A stretch of DNA of 64,000 nucleotides from Bradyrhizobium forestalis (GTDB lineage: Bacteria > Pseudomonadota > Alphaproteobacteria > Rhizobiales > Xanthobacteraceae), in contig NZ_PGVG01000009.1 of NCBI RefSeq assembly GCF_002795245.1, forward strand, positions 1 to 64,000, given 5' to 3'. Each line of letters begins with the position of its first letter. Within the stretch, counting starts at the first letter, position 1. Positions 1 through 11,714 of the stretch are shown here, piece after piece. The position numbers were made by a program, and so were the translations under genes. The notes below the pieces were generated by a model that saw only the letters and a program-made list of their open reading frames with translations, made no database searches and was not told where the DNA came from.

Positions 1-106
1 CCCAGTCGACCAGCTCGCAAATCCGCCTCAGCACCGGGTTCCCTTTTCCTCGCCGCGACACCAGCGCGTCCGCAAAACTCGGTTGCCCAACCTGTCGATA
101 TGCCAT
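1..106 (-). mobile_element. IS5-type transposase, N-terminal fragment cut by window edge
   Basis: A minus-strand reading frame starts with ATG at 106 and runs off the left edge after 35 codons. The visible residues (MAYRQVGQPSFADALVSRRG and onward, including a LVDW-type end) look like the N-terminus of DDE transposases of the IS5 group (YRQxGQxSFADAL pattern), which cut and paste their own element. The rest of the gene lies outside the window, so intactness cannot be judged. The stretch 127-152 contains GAATCGCTGATTC, which may belong to the terminal inverted repeat, but the partner end is not visible. Confidence 0.7.
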
Positions 107-206
107 CCCGAGCCCCCTCCGAACCTAGGCCCTATGGAATCGCTGATTCGCCTTTGTGCAAAGCTCTCGCAAGCGGGAGAGGTGAAGCAAGGCCGAGCCT
201 ACTCTC

Positions 207-1154
207 TCACTTGAACAGCGGCGTGCCCGGCACGAAGGCGTCGAAGGCGGCCCAGAACTGGGAGCGGTAGCGGTCCTGCTCCTGGAGGATCTCGTGCTTG
301 GCGCCGGCGATCACGAGATGGGAGCCGGCGCGCAAGTGATAGGCGAACTCCTCGATCGCCGCGGTCGAGACCACGGTATCGTTGGACGCCGCCAGCATCA
401 GAATCGGCTGGCGGATCTGAGAGGGATAGTTCACGCGCTTGAAGGTGTGCATGGCGCGGAAGGCGGTATCGGCCCAGGCAACCGTCGGTGACGCCAGCCC
501 GAGCGTCGGGTCTTCCTCCAGGATCGCGGCATTCCGCGCATAGCGCACCGGATCGCTGGTCAGGGGATTGTTGATGAAGGGATCGAGGCCGGTGAGGCGG
601 TCGCTGCCGCCAGGAACGTAACGGCCGCCCTGCCCGAGCAGACGCATCGTCTTGAGCAGCGCACGCACCGGGAACGAGGTGGTGCGCCCGGGGAGGTCGA
701 TCATGGGCGCCGACAGCACCATGCGGTCGAACCAGCGCTTGCCGGCATGCGCCACCCGCAGCAGCACCGTGCCGCCCATGGAGTGGGCGAGCGCGAAGAA
801 CGGCGGTGGGCAATCCGGCAGCACCACCTGCTGCACGAAGGTCTCAACGTCGATCTCGAAATCGGCGAAGTCGCGCACATAGCCCTTGCGCGGATCGCGC
901 AGGCGGCGCGACGAGTGGCCCTGCCCGCGCCAGTCGATCATCGCCACCGCGAAGCCGCGGTCACGCAGGTCGCGCACGGTCTCGAAATATTTCTCGATCT
1001 GCTCGCTGCGCCCGGTGAAGACGCAGACGGTGCCCTTGCGGTTCGCCGGCGGCGCCCACCGCGCAAAGCGCAGCTCGGCGCCGTCGGGGGTCTTGATGGT
1101 GCCGCTGACGACGTTTTCGGGAACGGGATTGGACGGGATCGAGACCAGCGTCAT
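207..1154 (-). CDS. Alpha/beta hydrolase (lysophospholipase / monoglyceride lipase type)
   Basis: The 315-residue protein belongs to the serine hydrolase group called Hydrolase_4 or serine aminopeptidase S33, which cleaves monoacylglycerols or lysophospholipids. The likely triad is Ser125 in AHSMGG (the first glycine of the usual GxSxG is alanine here), Asp259 in ASNDT and His287 in GAKHEI. There is no signal peptide, so it is probably cytosolic or peripheral to the membrane. I chose the ATG at 1154 (MTLVSIPSN) because family members begin shortly before this point; an ATG at 1172 would add six residues. It stands alone between the transposase fragment and the divergent Hsp20 gene. The fold is secure; the substrate is not known. 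Confidence 0.85.
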   Translation of the reverse strand: MTLVSIPSNPVPENVVSGTIKTPDGAELRFARWAPPANRKGTVCVFTGRSEQIEKYFETVRDLRDRGFAVAMIDWRGQGHSSRRLRDPRKGYVRDFADFEIDVETFVQQVVLPDCPPPFFALAHSMGGTVLLRVAHAGKRWFDRMVLSAPMIDLPGRTTSFPVRALLKTMRLLGQGGRYVPGGSDRLTGLDPFINNPLTSDPVRYARNAAILEEDPTLGLASPTVAWADTAFRAMHTFKRVNYPSQIRQPILMLAASNDTVVSTAAIEEFAYHLRAGSHLVIAGAKHEILQEQDRYRSQFWAAFDAFVPGTPLFK

Positions 1155-1248
1155 AGGCGGGAAGTACTGCAAATCAAGGGGCTAGAGCGCCGAAAAGGCG
1201 CAAATGCCGCCCTCTTGAACGCCGTCTCGTTTCACCCATATCACTTTC

Positions 1249-1353
1249 GTGCAGGCCGCTACCAGTGTTTCGGAACCGGAACATCAGGCTGCACACAGAG
1301 ATGAGCCCGGCCCGATGGCGGGCGGGTTACCCAAACAGTCGCTCAATGGAGGA
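1249..1353 (+). promoter_or_regulatory. ROSE-type RNA thermometer in the Hsp20 leader
   Basis: ROSE elements repress translation of small heat-shock genes in Bradyrhizobium and other rhizobia by pairing a U(U/C)GCU motif with the Shine-Dalgarno sequence at low temperature. Here TCGCT (1339-1343) can pair with AGGA (1350-1353) of the ribosome binding site, leaving the conserved bulged G and a six-base loop (1344-1349). A second helix is possible upstream (GTGCAG 1249-1254 with CTGCAC 1289-1294), and a GC-rich hairpin lies around 1305-1326. Length, position and the helix core fit the family. I have not folded it computationally. Confidence 0.75.
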
Positions 1354-1360
1354 CTTGACC

Positions 1361-1825
1361 ATGCGTACCTACGATCTCACCCCGTTCTATCGTTCCACCG
1401 TCGGCTTCGACCGTCTGTTCAACCTGCTCGACCAGGCCAGCTCTGACGGCAGCCCCGGTTATCCCCCCTACAACATCGAGCGTACCGGCGAGAACGCCTA
1501 CCGCATCACCGTCGCGGTCTCGGGCTTTGCCAAGGATGAGCTCTCCATCGTCGCGAAGGAAAACACGCTGACGATCAAGGGCGAGAAGGTCGCGAACGAA
1601 AACTCGAAATCCGAAGTGCTCTACCGCGGCATCGCCGCGCGTGCGTTCGAGCGCGCCTTCCAGCTTGCCGACTTCGTGCAGGTGAAGGACGCCTCGCTCG
1701 AGAACGGCCTGCTTCACGTCGATCTCGTCCGCGAGATTCCCGAGGCCAAGAAGCCTCGCCAGATCGCGATCAACGCCGGCGCCAAGGCGCAGGTGATCGA
1801 GAACTCCGCCGCGCAAGCCGCCTAA
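1361..1825 (+). CDS. Hsp20 small heat-shock protein (IbpA-like)
   Basis: This 154-residue ATP-independent holdase chaperone binds unfolding proteins in the cytoplasm and keeps them ready for refolding by DnaK/ClpB. An alpha-crystallin domain occupies about residues 35-130, with the typical PPYNIE start, a GFAKDELSI strand and the LENGLLHVDL segment that precedes the C-terminal dimer strands. A short IAI-type anchor lies in RQIAINAG. ATG 1361 is preceded by GGAGGA at 1348-1353; an upstream in-frame start at 1265 would lie inside the leader and is unlikely. Expression is probably heat-controlled at translation through the ROSE element just upstream. A strong terminator follows. Confidence 0.93.
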   Translation: MRTYDLTPFYRSTVGFDRLFNLLDQASSDGSPGYPPYNIERTGENAYRITVAVSGFAKDELSIVAKENTLTIKGEKVANENSKSEVLYRGIAARAFERAFQLADFVQVKDASLENGLLHVDLVREIPEAKKPRQIAINAGAKAQVIENSAAQAA

Positions 1826-1850
1826 GCCACGCGACTTCCAGGTTGCGAAA

Positions 1851-1878
1851 ACGCCCCGGTGCCCCGGGGCGTTTTTTT
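1851..1878 (+). terminator. Rho-independent terminator after Hsp20
   Basis: A perfect 9-bp stem (ACGCCCCGG at 1851-1859 with CCGGGGCGT at 1864-1872) with a four-base loop is followed by a run of T to 1878, 26 bases after the Hsp20 stop codon. Confidence 0.9.
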
Positions 1879-2020
1879 CGTTTTGCATCGCATAAGAAGC
1901 GGCGGAAGTGTCGGGCGCTTTGTTTTGCTCAACTGTCTCCCCGCTGTCGCGTGCGCAGGGACGACAGCGTCAGTGTGGCTCGCGGCTCGCCTTTCACAGC
2001 GAGCCGATCAACGACAAGCG

Positions 2021-2773
2021 CTAATCCAGCCCCTGCGCCGCCGGCATCTCCTGCGTCGGCAGAATCGTCGCTGCAGGCTTGGTCTGAGCGAGGGTCGGCA
2101 CGGCGGCTTGCGGTGTGGCCTCGGCCGGCTTTGCCTGCACGGCAGCGGTCTGCTGCACAGGCTGAGCCTGCTGCGCCACCGGCTCGGCCGGCTTCGCCGC
2201 CGCGACCGACGTCTCGCCGCGCCGCGGGGCGGCCTTGGGCAGCGGCACAGCGCGGCTGGCGACATGGGGAATCGGGGCCGGCGGGCGCGGCGGGCCGCTG
2301 CGGATCACGGTCGGCGGCGGCAGCGCGCTTTGCGGCCCGTAAGGCGCGACCGCGCGTTCGTCATAGGCGGGTGCCATGCCATAGGCGTCGGCGGCGGGCA
2401 TGAAGCGGATGATCCGCCCGTCGCGGGCGTCGATCACCAGCCGGCCATCGTCGCCGCGATGGTCGATCACCGCGATGGTGTAGACGTTGCCGCGCAGGCG
2501 CGGGATGCCGAGCGGCGAGAAGCCGTTTTCGCGCAGCACCGCATAAACCTCCGTTGACGGCAACAAGACCGGCGCCGGACCGCGTTCCTCGTAGCCGTAG
2601 CCATAACCATAACGCGGCGGCGGGGCGGCCTCCGGCGGCGCGTAGGGCCCGTCGAAATCCGACACCGTGACAACGGCCCCTCTCGCGATACCGCTCGCGG
2701 GAACCTGGGCGTGCCCCGCACCTGCAGCCAGCGCCAACGCGGCGGCCGCCACACATCCTGTGAAAAACTTCAT
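2021..2773 (-). CDS. Secreted proline-rich protein of unknown function
   Basis: I do not recognise a named family. The 250-residue product starts with a clear Sec signal peptide (MKFFTG, a hydrophobic alanine/leucine stretch, likely cut after GHAQ near residue 23), so it is periplasmic or outer-membrane-associated. Residues about 65-130 form a compact part containing a VYAVLRENGFSPLG segment and a DARDGRIIRF strand that resembles PepSY-like folds. The remainder is low-complexity Pro/Ala/Gln/Lys sequence, probably disordered. It is monocistronic: the facing Hsp20 gene is closed by its terminator, and gltB is divergent upstream. It looks like a lineage-specific protein common in bradyrhizobia (inference). 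Confidence 0.8.
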   Translation of the reverse strand: MKFFTGCVAAAALALAAGAGHAQVPASGIARGAVVTVSDFDGPYAPPEAAPPPRYGYGYGYEERGPAPVLLPSTEVYAVLRENGFSPLGIPRLRGNVYTIAVIDHRGDDGRLVIDARDGRIIRFMPAADAYGMAPAYDERAVAPYGPQSALPPPTVIRSGPPRPPAPIPHVASRAVPLPKAAPRRGETSVAAAKPAEPVAQQAQPVQQTAAVQAKPAEATPQAAVPTLAQTKPAATILPTQEMPAAQGLD

Positions 2774-3264
2774 GATCGAGACGCTCCTGTCAGGCCCTCC
2801 GGTGACCCGCCCTCTTTCGCTTCTTGCGGCGTGGCGCGCCTTCCGAAGGGTTGATCCGAAGCTTCATTCGGGATTTCGGCGCCGGCGGGGCCGGATCAGG
2901 GCGCGTTTGCCTCAAAACCGGGGCTGCGCAACTTTTGGAAAGCGATTGATTGACTTATCGGGAATCGGGACTTTCGCGCGCTTGTGTGCTAGACAAAAAT
3001 TTGGCAAGGTGATGGTTAGGACAGGAAGACTGTCTCAATTTTGCTTGCGGTTCCGGCATAGGGATTGCAGCGAAAGCTGGTGCTTTCGAGCACCATAAGG
3101 CAACGGGCAAAGCCGTTCTCGGGGACGAAGAACGCCTAGGCCTGAATTTAAGAAAATGCGGCTCGCAGCGGACGAGCGGTGGCCCAGGAGCGGGTGCCGC
3201 GGGACGCCCAAGGTGCGCCGAAGATGGCGGTGAGGCAGCTTGCCGCATGGAGAGGACAGGAACA
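2774..3264 (+). other. Long gene-free leader between the secreted protein and gltB
   Basis: These 491 bases hold no convincing gene. The left part must carry the promoter of the minus-strand secreted protein; TTGACT at about 2950 and a GCTAGA-like box near 2987 could be parts of a gltB promoter. Downstream are small perfect hairpins: CGAAAGC/GCTTTCG (3071-3077/3082-3088) and AACGG/CCGTT (3102-3106/3113-3117). The second competes with GTTC/GAAC (3115-3118/3130-3133). The leader of gltB may therefore be structured, but I see no known riboswitch. Confidence 0.45.
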
Positions 3265-6200
3265 ATGAACGGGTCGCAATTCGAGCGCGCAAACATCGTG
3301 GCAGAAGAGCTGTCGGCGACGGTCGCCTCGAAAACGACCGATCCGATTCAGGAGCACAATTCGCGGCCCAAAGCCGAGGGCCTCTACGATCCCGCCCTCG
3401 AGAAGGATTCCTGCGGCGTCGGCTTCATCGCCAACATCAAGGGCCAGAAGTCGCACGAGATCGTCTCGGACGCGCTGAGCATCCTCTGCAACCTCGAGCA
3501 CCGCGGCGCCGTCGGCGCCGACCCGCGCGCCGGTGACGGCGCCGGCATTCTGGTGCAGATCCCGCACGCCTTCTTCAGCCGCAAGGCGAAGGAGCTCGGC
3601 TTCGCGCTACCTAATCCCGGCGAATACGCCATCGGCGCGCTGTTCATGCCGCGCGACACCGCCTGGCGCAACGTCATCAAGAGCATCATCGCCGACCAGA
3701 TCAAGGAAGAGGGCCTGACCCTACTCGGCTGGCGCGACGTGCCGACCGACAATTCCTCGCTCGGCGTCACCGTGAAGCCGACCGAGCCCGCCTGCATGCA
3801 GGTGTTCATCGGCCGCAACGGCATCGCCAAGACCGAGGACGAGTTCGAGCGCCGGCTCTACATCCTGCGCAAGTCGATCTCGCAGGCGATCTACCAGCGC
3901 CGCGACCGCGGCCTCGCCGGCTATTACCCCTGCTCGATGTCCTGCCGCACCGTGATCTACAAGGGCATGTTCCTCGCCGACCAGCTCGGCAAGTACTATC
4001 CCGACCTGCACGAGAAGGACTTCGAGAGCGCGCTGGCGCTGGTGCACCAGCGCTTCTCGACCAACACCTTCCCGGCGTGGTCGCTGGCGCACCCGTACCG
4101 CATGATCGCGCATAACGGCGAGATCAACACGTTGCGCGGCAACACCAACTGGATGGCGGCGCGCCAGGCCTCGGTGAGCTCCGAGCTCTACGGCAAGGAC
4201 ATCAACCGGCTGTGGCCGATCTCTTATGAAGGCCAGTCGGACACCGCCTGCTTCGACAACGCGCTCGAATTCCTGGTGCAGGGCGGCTACTCGCTGCCGC
4301 ACGCCGTCATGATGATGATTCCGGAGGCGTGGGCCGGCAATCCCTTGATGGACGAAAAGCGCCGCGCCTTCTACGAATATCATGCCGCGCTGATGGAGCC
4401 GTGGGACGGCCCCGCCGCGATCGCCTTCACCGATGGCCGCCAGATTGGCGCCACGCTCGACCGCAACGGCCTGCGGCCGGCGCGCTATCTCGTCACCAAG
4501 GACGATCGCATCGTGATGGCGTCCGAGATGGGCGTGCTGACCATCCCCGAGGACCAGATCATCACCAAGTGGCGCCTGCAGCCCGGCAAGATGCTGCTGG
4601 TCGACCTCGATCAGGGCCGCCTCATCCCGGATGACGAGATCAAGGCCGAGCTCGCCAGGAGCCATCCCTACAAGGAATGGCTTGAGCGGACCCAGATCGT
4701 GCTGGAAGAGCTGCCGAAGGTGCCGACAACAGGCGTGCGCTCGAACCTGTCGCTGCTCGATCGCCAGCAGGCGTTCGGCTACAGCCAGGAAGACATCACC
4801 ATCCTGATGACGCCGATGGCGGCCACCGGCGAGGAAGCCGCGGGCTCGATGGGCAACGACACGCCGATCTCGGCGCTGTCGGACAAGGCCAAGCCGCTGT
4901 TCACCTACTTCAAGCAGAACTTCGCGCAGGTCACCAACCCGCCGATCGACCCGATCCGCGAGGAGCTGGTGATGAGCCTCGTCTCGATCATCGGGCCGAG
5001 GCCGAACCTGTTCGACCTGCAAGGGCTTGCCACCACCAAGCGCCTCGAAGTGCGCCAGCCGATCCTTACCGACGCGGATCTGGAGAAGATACGCTCGATT
5101 TCGGAGGTGGAGTCGCACTTCAAGTCGCGCACGCTGGACACCACTTTCCACGCCGGTCTCGGCGCGGCCGGCATGGACCAGGTGCTGGACGAGCTCTGCG
5201 CGCGCGCTGAAAGCGCGGTGCGCGAGGGCGTCAACATCATCATCCTGTCCGACCGCATGATCGGCACCGACCGCGTGCCGATCCCGGCACTGCTGGCCTG
5301 TGCCGCCGTGCATCATCATCTGATCCGCGTCGGTCTGCGCACCTCGGTCGGTCTCGTCGTCGAATCCGGCGAGCCGCGCGAAGTGCACCACTTCGCGTGC
5401 CTTGCCGGCTACGGCGCCGAAGCGATCAATCCGTATCTGGCGTTCGAGACCATCATCGCGATGAAGGACCGCCTGCCCGGCTCGCTCGACGACTACGAGA
5501 TCGTCAAGCGCTACATCAAGTCGATCGGCAAGGGCCTGCTCAAGGTGATGTCCAAGATGGGCATCTCGACCTACCAGTCCTATTGCGGCGCGCAGATCTT
5601 CGACGCGGTCGGTCTGAAGGCTGATTTCGTCGCCAAATTCTTTGCCGGCACGCACACCCGCGTCGAGGGCGTCGGTCTTGCCGAGATCGCGGAAGAAGCC
5701 GTGCGCCGCCATGCCGACGCGTTCGGCGAGGCGCAGGTCTACAAGAGCGCGCTCGACGTCGGCGGCGAATATGCCTATCGCAGCCGCGGCGAGGACCATG
5801 CCTGGACCGCCGAGTCGGTGTCGCTGCTGCAGCACGCCGCGCGCGGCAATTCGCAGGAGCGCTATCGCGCCTTCGCAAAGATCCTCAACGAGCAGTCGGA
5901 GCGTCTTTTGACGCTGCGCGGCCTGTTCCGGATCAAGAACGCCGAGGAGGAGAAGCGCAAGCCGATCCCGCTCGACCAGGTCGAGCCGGCCAAGGACATC
6001 GTCAGGCGCTTCGCCACCGGTGCGATGAGCTTCGGCTCGATCTCGCGCGAGGCGCACACCACGCTCGCAATCGCCATGAACCGGATCGGCGGCAAGTCGA
6101 ACACCGGCGAAGGCGGCGAGGAAGCCGATCGCTTCAAGCCGATGCCGAACGGCGATTCCATGCGCTCGGCGATCAAGCAGGTCGCCTCTGGCCGCTTCGG

Positions 6201-7995
6201 CGTCACCACGGAGTATCTCGTCAACTCCGACATGATGCAGATCAAGATGGCGCAGGGTGCCAAGCCCGGCGAAGGCGGCCAGCTGCCCGGCCACAAGGTC
6301 GACGCGACCATCGCAAGAGTCCGGCACTCGACGCCGGGCGTCGGCCTGATCTCGCCGCCGCCGCACCACGACATCTACTCGATCGAGGACCTGGCGCAGC
6401 TCATCTACGACCTCAAGAACGTCAACCCGACGGGTGACGTCTCGGTCAAGCTCGTCTCCGAGATCGGCGTCGGCACGGTCGCCGCGGGCGTCGCCAAGGC
6501 GCGCGCCGACCATGTCACCATCGCGGGCTTCGAGGGCGGCACGGGCGCATCGCCGCTGACCTCGATCAAGCATGCGGGATCACCGTGGGAGATCGGCCTT
6601 GCCGAGACCCACCAGACGCTGGTGCGCGAGCGGCTGCGCAGCCGCATCGTGGTCCAGGTCGACGGCGGCTTCCGCACCGGCCGTGACGTCGTGATCGGCG
6701 CGCTGCTCGGGGCCGACGAGTTCGGCTTCGCCACCGCGCCGCTGATCGCGGCCGGCTGCATCATGATGCGCAAGTGCCATCTCAACACCTGCCCGGTCGG
6801 CGTCGCGACCCAGGACCCGGTGCTGCGCAAGCGCTTCACCGGCCAGCCCGAGCACGTGATCAACTACTTCTTCTTCGTCGCCGAGGAAGTCCGCGAGATC
6901 ATGGCAAGCCTCGGCTTCCGCACCTTCAACGAGATGGTCGGCCAGGTTCAGCTGCTCGACCAGACCAGGCTGGTCGCGCACTGGAAGGCCAAGGGCCTCG
7001 ATTTCTCAAAACTGTTCGTCAAGCAGAAGGAAGAGAGGGGCCAGAAGATCTATCACTCCGAGCGCCAGAACCATCATCTGGAGGCGGTGCTCGACCGCAC
7101 GCTGATCGAGCAGGCGACGCCTGCGCTCGACCGCGGCGCACCGGTGAAGATCGAGGCCGCGATCAACAGCACCAACCGCTCTGCGGGTGCGATGCTGTCG
7201 GGCGCGGTCGCCAAGATCTACGGCCACGCCGGCCTGCCGCACGACACCATCCATGTCAGCCTCAAGGGCACCGCCGGCCAGGCCTTCGGTGCGTGGCTCG
7301 CCCACGGCGTCACCTTCGAGCTCGAGGGTGAAGGCAACGACTATGTCGGCAAGGGCCTTTCGGGCGGCAAGATCATCGTCAAGCCGCCGAAGAACTCCGC
7401 CATCGTGCCGGAAGAGAGCATCATCGTCGGCAACACCGTGATGTACGGCGCGATCGATGGCGAGTGCTACTTCCGCGGCATCGCCGGCGAACGCTTTGCC
7501 GTGCGCAATTCCGGTGCCGTGGCGGTGGTGGAGGGCGCGGGCGATCATTGCTGCGAATACATGACCGGCGGCATCGTGGTCGTGCTCGGCAAGACCGGAC
7601 GCAACTTCGCGGCCGGCATGTCCGGCGGCATCGCCTATGTGCTGGACGAGGCCGGCGACTTCGACAAGCTGTGCAACCTCAGCATGGTCGAGCTCGAGCC
7701 GGTGGTGTCGGAGGAGATGATCAATGCCGACACCTATCACGCCTCCGGCGACCTCGAGGCGCATGGCCGGGTCGACGTGTTCAAGAACCTGCTCGCCTCC
7801 GACGTCGAGCGGCTGCACGTGCTGATCACGCGCCATGCCAAGGCAACCGGCTCCAAGCGCGCCGCCGACATCCTCGCCAACTGGAAGGAATGGCTGCCCA
7901 AGTTCCGCAAGGTGATGCCGGTCGAGTACCGGCGCGCGCTGCGCGAACTGGCCGCCAACGCGGACGCCGAGCCGAAAATCGCGATCGGGGCGTAA
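3265..7995 (+). CDS. gltB: Glutamate synthase (NADPH) large subunit
   Basis: The large subunit of glutamate synthase transfers the amide nitrogen of glutamine to 2-oxoglutarate and so completes the GS-GOGAT route of ammonium assimilation. The 1576-residue protein has the family layout: a short propeptide, then the class II glutaminase domain whose N-terminal nucleophile would be Cys50 (CGVGFIA), a central domain, the FMN-binding synthase domain (about 850-1230) with the 3Fe-4S cysteine cluster in [12 protein letters not shown], and the C-terminal beta-helix domain rich in glycine repeats. ATG 3265 follows AGAGGACAGG at a good distance; ATG 3247 in the same frame is possible. The partner gltD follows 156 bases downstream, beyond a repeat. 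Confidence 0.97.
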   Translation: MNGSQFERANIVAEELSATVASKTTDPIQEHNSRPKAEGLYDPALEKDSCGVGFIANIKGQKSHEIVSDALSILCNLEHRGAVGADPRAGDGAGILVQIPHAFFSRKAKELGFALPNPGEYAIGALFMPRDTAWRNVIKSIIADQIKEEGLTLLGWRDVPTDNSSLGVTVKPTEPACMQVFIGRNGIAKTEDEFERRLYILRKSISQAIYQRRDRGLAGYYPCSMSCRTVIYKGMFLADQLGKYYPDLHEKDFESALALVHQRFSTNTFPAWSLAHPYRMIAHNGEINTLRGNTNWMAARQASVSSELYGKDINRLWPISYEGQSDTACFDNALEFLVQGGYSLPHAVMMMIPEAWAGNPLMDEKRRAFYEYHAALMEPWDGPAAIAFTDGRQIGATLDRNGLRPARYLVTKDDRIVMASEMGVLTIPEDQIITKWRLQPGKMLLVDLDQGRLIPDDEIKAELARSHPYKEWLERTQIVLEELPKVPTTGVRSNLSLLDRQQAFGYSQEDITILMTPMAATGEEAAGSMGNDTPISALSDKAKPLFTYFKQNFAQVTNPPIDPIREELVMSLVSIIGPRPNLFDLQGLATTKRLEVRQPILTDADLEKIRSISEVESHFKSRTLDTTFHAGLGAAGMDQVLDELCARAESAVREGVNIIILSDRMIGTDRVPIPALLACAAVHHHLIRVGLRTSVGLVVESGEPREVHHFACLAGYGAEAINPYLAFETIIAMKDRLPGSLDDYEIVKRYIKSIGKGLLKVMSKMGISTYQSYCGAQIFDAVGLKADFVAKFFAGTHTRVEGVGLAEIAEEAVRRHADAFGEAQVYKSALDVGGEYAYRSRGEDHAWTAESVSLLQHAARGNSQERYRAFAKILNEQSERLLTLRGLFRIKNAEEEKRKPIPLDQVEPAKDIVRRFATGAMSFGSISREAHTTLAIAMNRIGGKSNTGEGGEEADRFKPMPNGDSMRSAIKQVASGRFGVTTEYLVNSDMMQIKMAQGAKPGEGGQLPGHKVDATIARVRHSTPGVGLISPPPHHDIYSIEDLAQLIYDLKNVNPTGDVSVKLVSEIGVGTVAAGVAKARADHVTIAGFEGGTGASPLTSIKHAGSPWEIGLAETHQTLVRERLRSRIVVQVDGGFRTGRDVVIGALLGADEFGFATAPLIAAGCIMMRKCHLNTCPVGVATQDPVLRKRFTGQPEHVINYFFFVAEEVREIMASLGFRTFNEMVGQVQLLDQTRLVAHWKAKGLDFSKLFVKQKEERGQKIYHSERQNHHLEAVLDRTLIEQATPALDRGAPVKIEAAINSTNRSAGAMLSGAVAKIYGHAGLPHDTIHVSLKGTAGQAFGAWLAHGVTFELEGEGNDYVGKGLSGGKIIVKPPKNSAIVPEESIIVGNTVMYGAIDGECYFRGIAGERFAVRNSGAVAVVEGAGDHCCEYMTGGIVVVLGKTGRNFAAGMSGGIAYVLDEAGDFDKLCNLSMVELEPVVSEEMINADTYHASGDLEAHGRVDVFKNLLASDVERLHVLITRHAKATGSKRAADILANWKEWLPKFRKVMPVEYRRALRELAANADAEPKIAIGA

Positions 7996-8002
7996 GAAAA
8001 AG

Positions 8003-8113
8003 CCCTCATGGTGAGGAGCGCGATAGCTGCGTCTCGAACCATGAGGTCACCATCCGGGCCTCCATCCTTCGAGACGCGGCGCAAAAAGCGCGCCGCTCCT
8101 CAGGATGAGGGGT
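8003..8113. repeat. Palindromic intergenic repeat, family A
   Basis: The gap between gltB and gltD is filled by an imperfect inverted repeat: CCTCATGGTGAGGAGCGCG and GTCTCGAACCATGAGG on the left, and ATCCTTCGAGACGCGGCGC and CTCCTCAGGATGAGGGG on the right. Such elements are known in many copies in Bradyrhizobium and Rhodopseudomonas intergenic regions. It lies inside an operon, so it would be transcribed as a large hairpin. Confidence 0.7.
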
Positions 8114-8151
8114 GAGAGAACAAACGACTAAGCGGCAGGACTTCGGGTTTG

Positions 8152-9603
<1,452 letters not shown>

Positions 9604-9635
9604 GTGAGGCGCGAGCTGATCGACACAACTGAGAC

Positions 9636-9741
9636 TGTCATCGCCCGCGAAAGCGGGCGATCCAGTATTCCAGAGGCAGTTGTGATTGAATCGACAAGCC
9701 GCGGCGTACTGGATGCCCCGGTCAAGCCGGGGCATGACAGC
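9636..9741. repeat. Mosaic palindromic repeat, family B, copy 1
   Basis: GTCATCGCCCGCGAAAGCGG at the left and CCCCGGTCAAGCCGGGGCAT at the right each form a hairpin and flank a core with GTGATTGAA, CCGCGGCG and TACTGGATG. The same pieces recur at 27293-27396. It sits between the converging ends of gltD and the beta-barrel gene. Confidence 0.7.
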
Positions 9742-9779
9742 GGAGTGAGTCGCGAGCTTCGCGCCACAAGCTGGCTCGC

Positions 9780-11522
9780 CTAATTCTGCAGCCTCACCCC
9801 GACCATCACCACCGTCCCCGACGAGCTCGATCCCGCCTGGTTCGAATCCAAGATGTCGTGACGCAGCGTGCCCTTGATCCAGATGTTGCGGTTGAGCTTG
9901 TAGATCAAATTGCCTTCGAGCGAGTAGGTTTTGTCGTTGCGGTTCTGGTTCTGGTAGTCATACGTGCCGTAGGTGAACTTGCCGACCGCGGTGAGCCAGC
10001 GGCGGAAGTCGTGGTCGACTTCGGCGGCATAGGTGCGCACCAGGACGCCGGAGGAGCCGGGGATGGTGGTCTCCGCGATCTGCGTGTCCGTGAAGAATTT
10101 CACCGTGGTGAGGCCGCTGGCGTTCCAGATCAGCGAGCCCGTGGTGAGGAAGCCCGAGAGCTGGCTGAGGCGCGGATCGGTATAGCTGCGCGCAGAATAG
10201 CCGACCGAGATCTCGCCGGTGAGAATGCGCGAGAACTCGAATGACGAGCCGACCTTGGCATAGCCGCCGTTCGAATCGCGGAAGTAGCCGTTGCGGTCGG
10301 CGGCCTGGTCGTGGACGCGGGTGTCGCCCTGGATCTCGACGAAGGGCTTCAGGCCTGGCTTGAGATCGTAGGAGAAGCGTCCGACGCCACCATACTGATT
10401 GAAGTCGCGATCGTTATTGCTGAAGGTCGAGCCGTCGGTCAGTTTCGAGTCCGTGTAGGCGGTGCGATCGACAGTGGCGCCGGCAGCGACCTGGAAGCGA
10501 TTGAAGGTCTGGTCGAAGCCGACGGTCGTCCCAAAAGCGGCGTAGACAGGATATTTCTGCAGGCCAGCCTGCACGTTGGGGCTGCCGGGATTGTCGGTGG
10601 CGAGCCGCAGGCGCAGCTGCGAGGTCAGCTTGAAATCGCGGGTCACGTCGAGCCGGCCATCGACATGGCCGGTGAAATCGGGACGATTGGCCTCGACCGG
10701 CGACGGCGAGGCGAAGCCGTCGATGGTCGCCGGCATGTTGTTGGTGTAGCCTGAGAACGAGCCGCGCAAATCGGCGACCAGCGCGTGGCGCTCCCAATCG
10801 GACACCACGAGGAGATCGGGCGCGACCACATAAGCCGGCGAACCGACCGGCTTGTTGAGGCGCGTCGGATTGGTGTCATAGCCGGCAGAGAGCTCGAGCC
10901 CGCCCTTGATCAGGAAGCTGCCGGCATAATCGCCGACCGCGCCGAACGAATCCTCATCGAGCTTGAGGCGGCGGCGCAGCGGCTGGCCGGGCACGTTGCC
11001 GGCCATCGCCGGGGCTACCGGCGTCTTGTGCGCGGTCTCGGACGGCGGCGGCGCGATGCGCGGCGGGCCCAGCGTCGTGATCGGCGTTGCTGGTGGCGGC
11101 GGCGAACCCGGGCCGACGGGACGCTTCGGCTTCGGCTGGCCAGGATAAAGCTTTGGCTGCTGCCGTCTGCGGTTGAGCGAATCGTAGCCGGAGCTGCTCG
11201 CGCCGGTGGCCGCGGGCAGGCCGTAGGTCGGGACCTGGCCGACGCGCGAGGTCGCCGGCCTCTCGCGGGCCTTGCGCGGATCGGCATTGGGATCGGGCAA
11301 CGTCGGCAATGCATCCGATGGCGCCTGCAGCACGCCCGCCGTGCGGCGCGTCGGCAGCGTGTCGGGCGAGGCGAAGCCGCCGCGGTTGGGATTGAACAGG
11401 TCGGGCGTGAGGCTCTGGGCGGCCGCCGGGCCGCTTCCGAGGGCCGTCAGCGCCAGGCACGGCAAGGCGGCGCGCAGGAAATGCGCGCGTTTGCTCCGGC
11501 CCCTGCCTGGAGACGACCCCAC
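9780..11522 (-). CDS. Outer membrane beta-barrel protein (BBP2-like)
   Basis: This 580-residue exported protein resembles the proteobacterial 'putative beta-barrel porin 2' / outer membrane beta-barrel family. A signal peptide spans about residues 1-35 (cut after GPAAAQ). A Pro-rich, probably disordered stretch follows to about residue 185. The rest shows alternating amphipathic strands typical of a barrel, ending in VMVGVRLQN, a plausible BAM-recognised last strand. The start is GTG at 11522 with GGGGTAA upstream. It is divergent from kdsD, which makes a precursor of lipopolysaccharide core sugar, so both concern the outer membrane. Its function in the cell is not known. Confidence 0.78.
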   Translation of the reverse strand: MGSSPGRGRSKRAHFLRAALPCLALTALGSGPAAAQSLTPDLFNPNRGGFASPDTLPTRRTAGVLQAPSDALPTLPDPNADPRKARERPATSRVGQVPTYGLPAATGASSSGYDSLNRRRQQPKLYPGQPKPKRPVGPGSPPPPATPITTLGPPRIAPPPSETAHKTPVAPAMAGNVPGQPLRRRLKLDEDSFGAVGDYAGSFLIKGGLELSAGYDTNPTRLNKPVGSPAYVVAPDLLVVSDWERHALVADLRGSFSGYTNNMPATIDGFASPSPVEANRPDFTGHVDGRLDVTRDFKLTSQLRLRLATDNPGSPNVQAGLQKYPVYAAFGTTVGFDQTFNRFQVAAGATVDRTAYTDSKLTDGSTFSNNDRDFNQYGGVGRFSYDLKPGLKPFVEIQGDTRVHDQAADRNGYFRDSNGGYAKVGSSFEFSRILTGEISVGYSARSYTDPRLSQLSGFLTTGSLIWNASGLTTVKFFTDTQIAETTIPGSSGVLVRTYAAEVDHDFRRWLTAVGKFTYGTYDYQNQNRNDKTYSLEGNLIYKLNRNIWIKGTLRHDILDSNQAGSSSSGTVVMVGVRLQN

Positions 11523-11714
11523 GATGAAATTACCCCAACGAAATCAAATACTTTCACGATCGTTCCCGCCGGCTGGCGGGGAACCATCGTTAATGGAGTT
11601 AAAACAATTATGGTTAATGACCCGTTGAGGGTGTCGGGGCGCTCGTCGCCTCGCTGGTCGGGGCGTGCTAAGCAGGCGCCAACGGGCGAACGCCCCTCTT
11701 CCCTGGACCAGACC

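Noticed and set aside
3721..6573. A 950-codon open frame antisense to gltB
   Set aside because: It is the mirror of a strongly conserved gene in high-GC DNA, is Arg/Asp/Leu-rich without any domain, and has no ribosome binding site.
10785..11714. N-terminal extension of the arabinose-5-phosphate isomerase frame
   Set aside because: It runs antisense through the barrel gene and the family begins near 11715.
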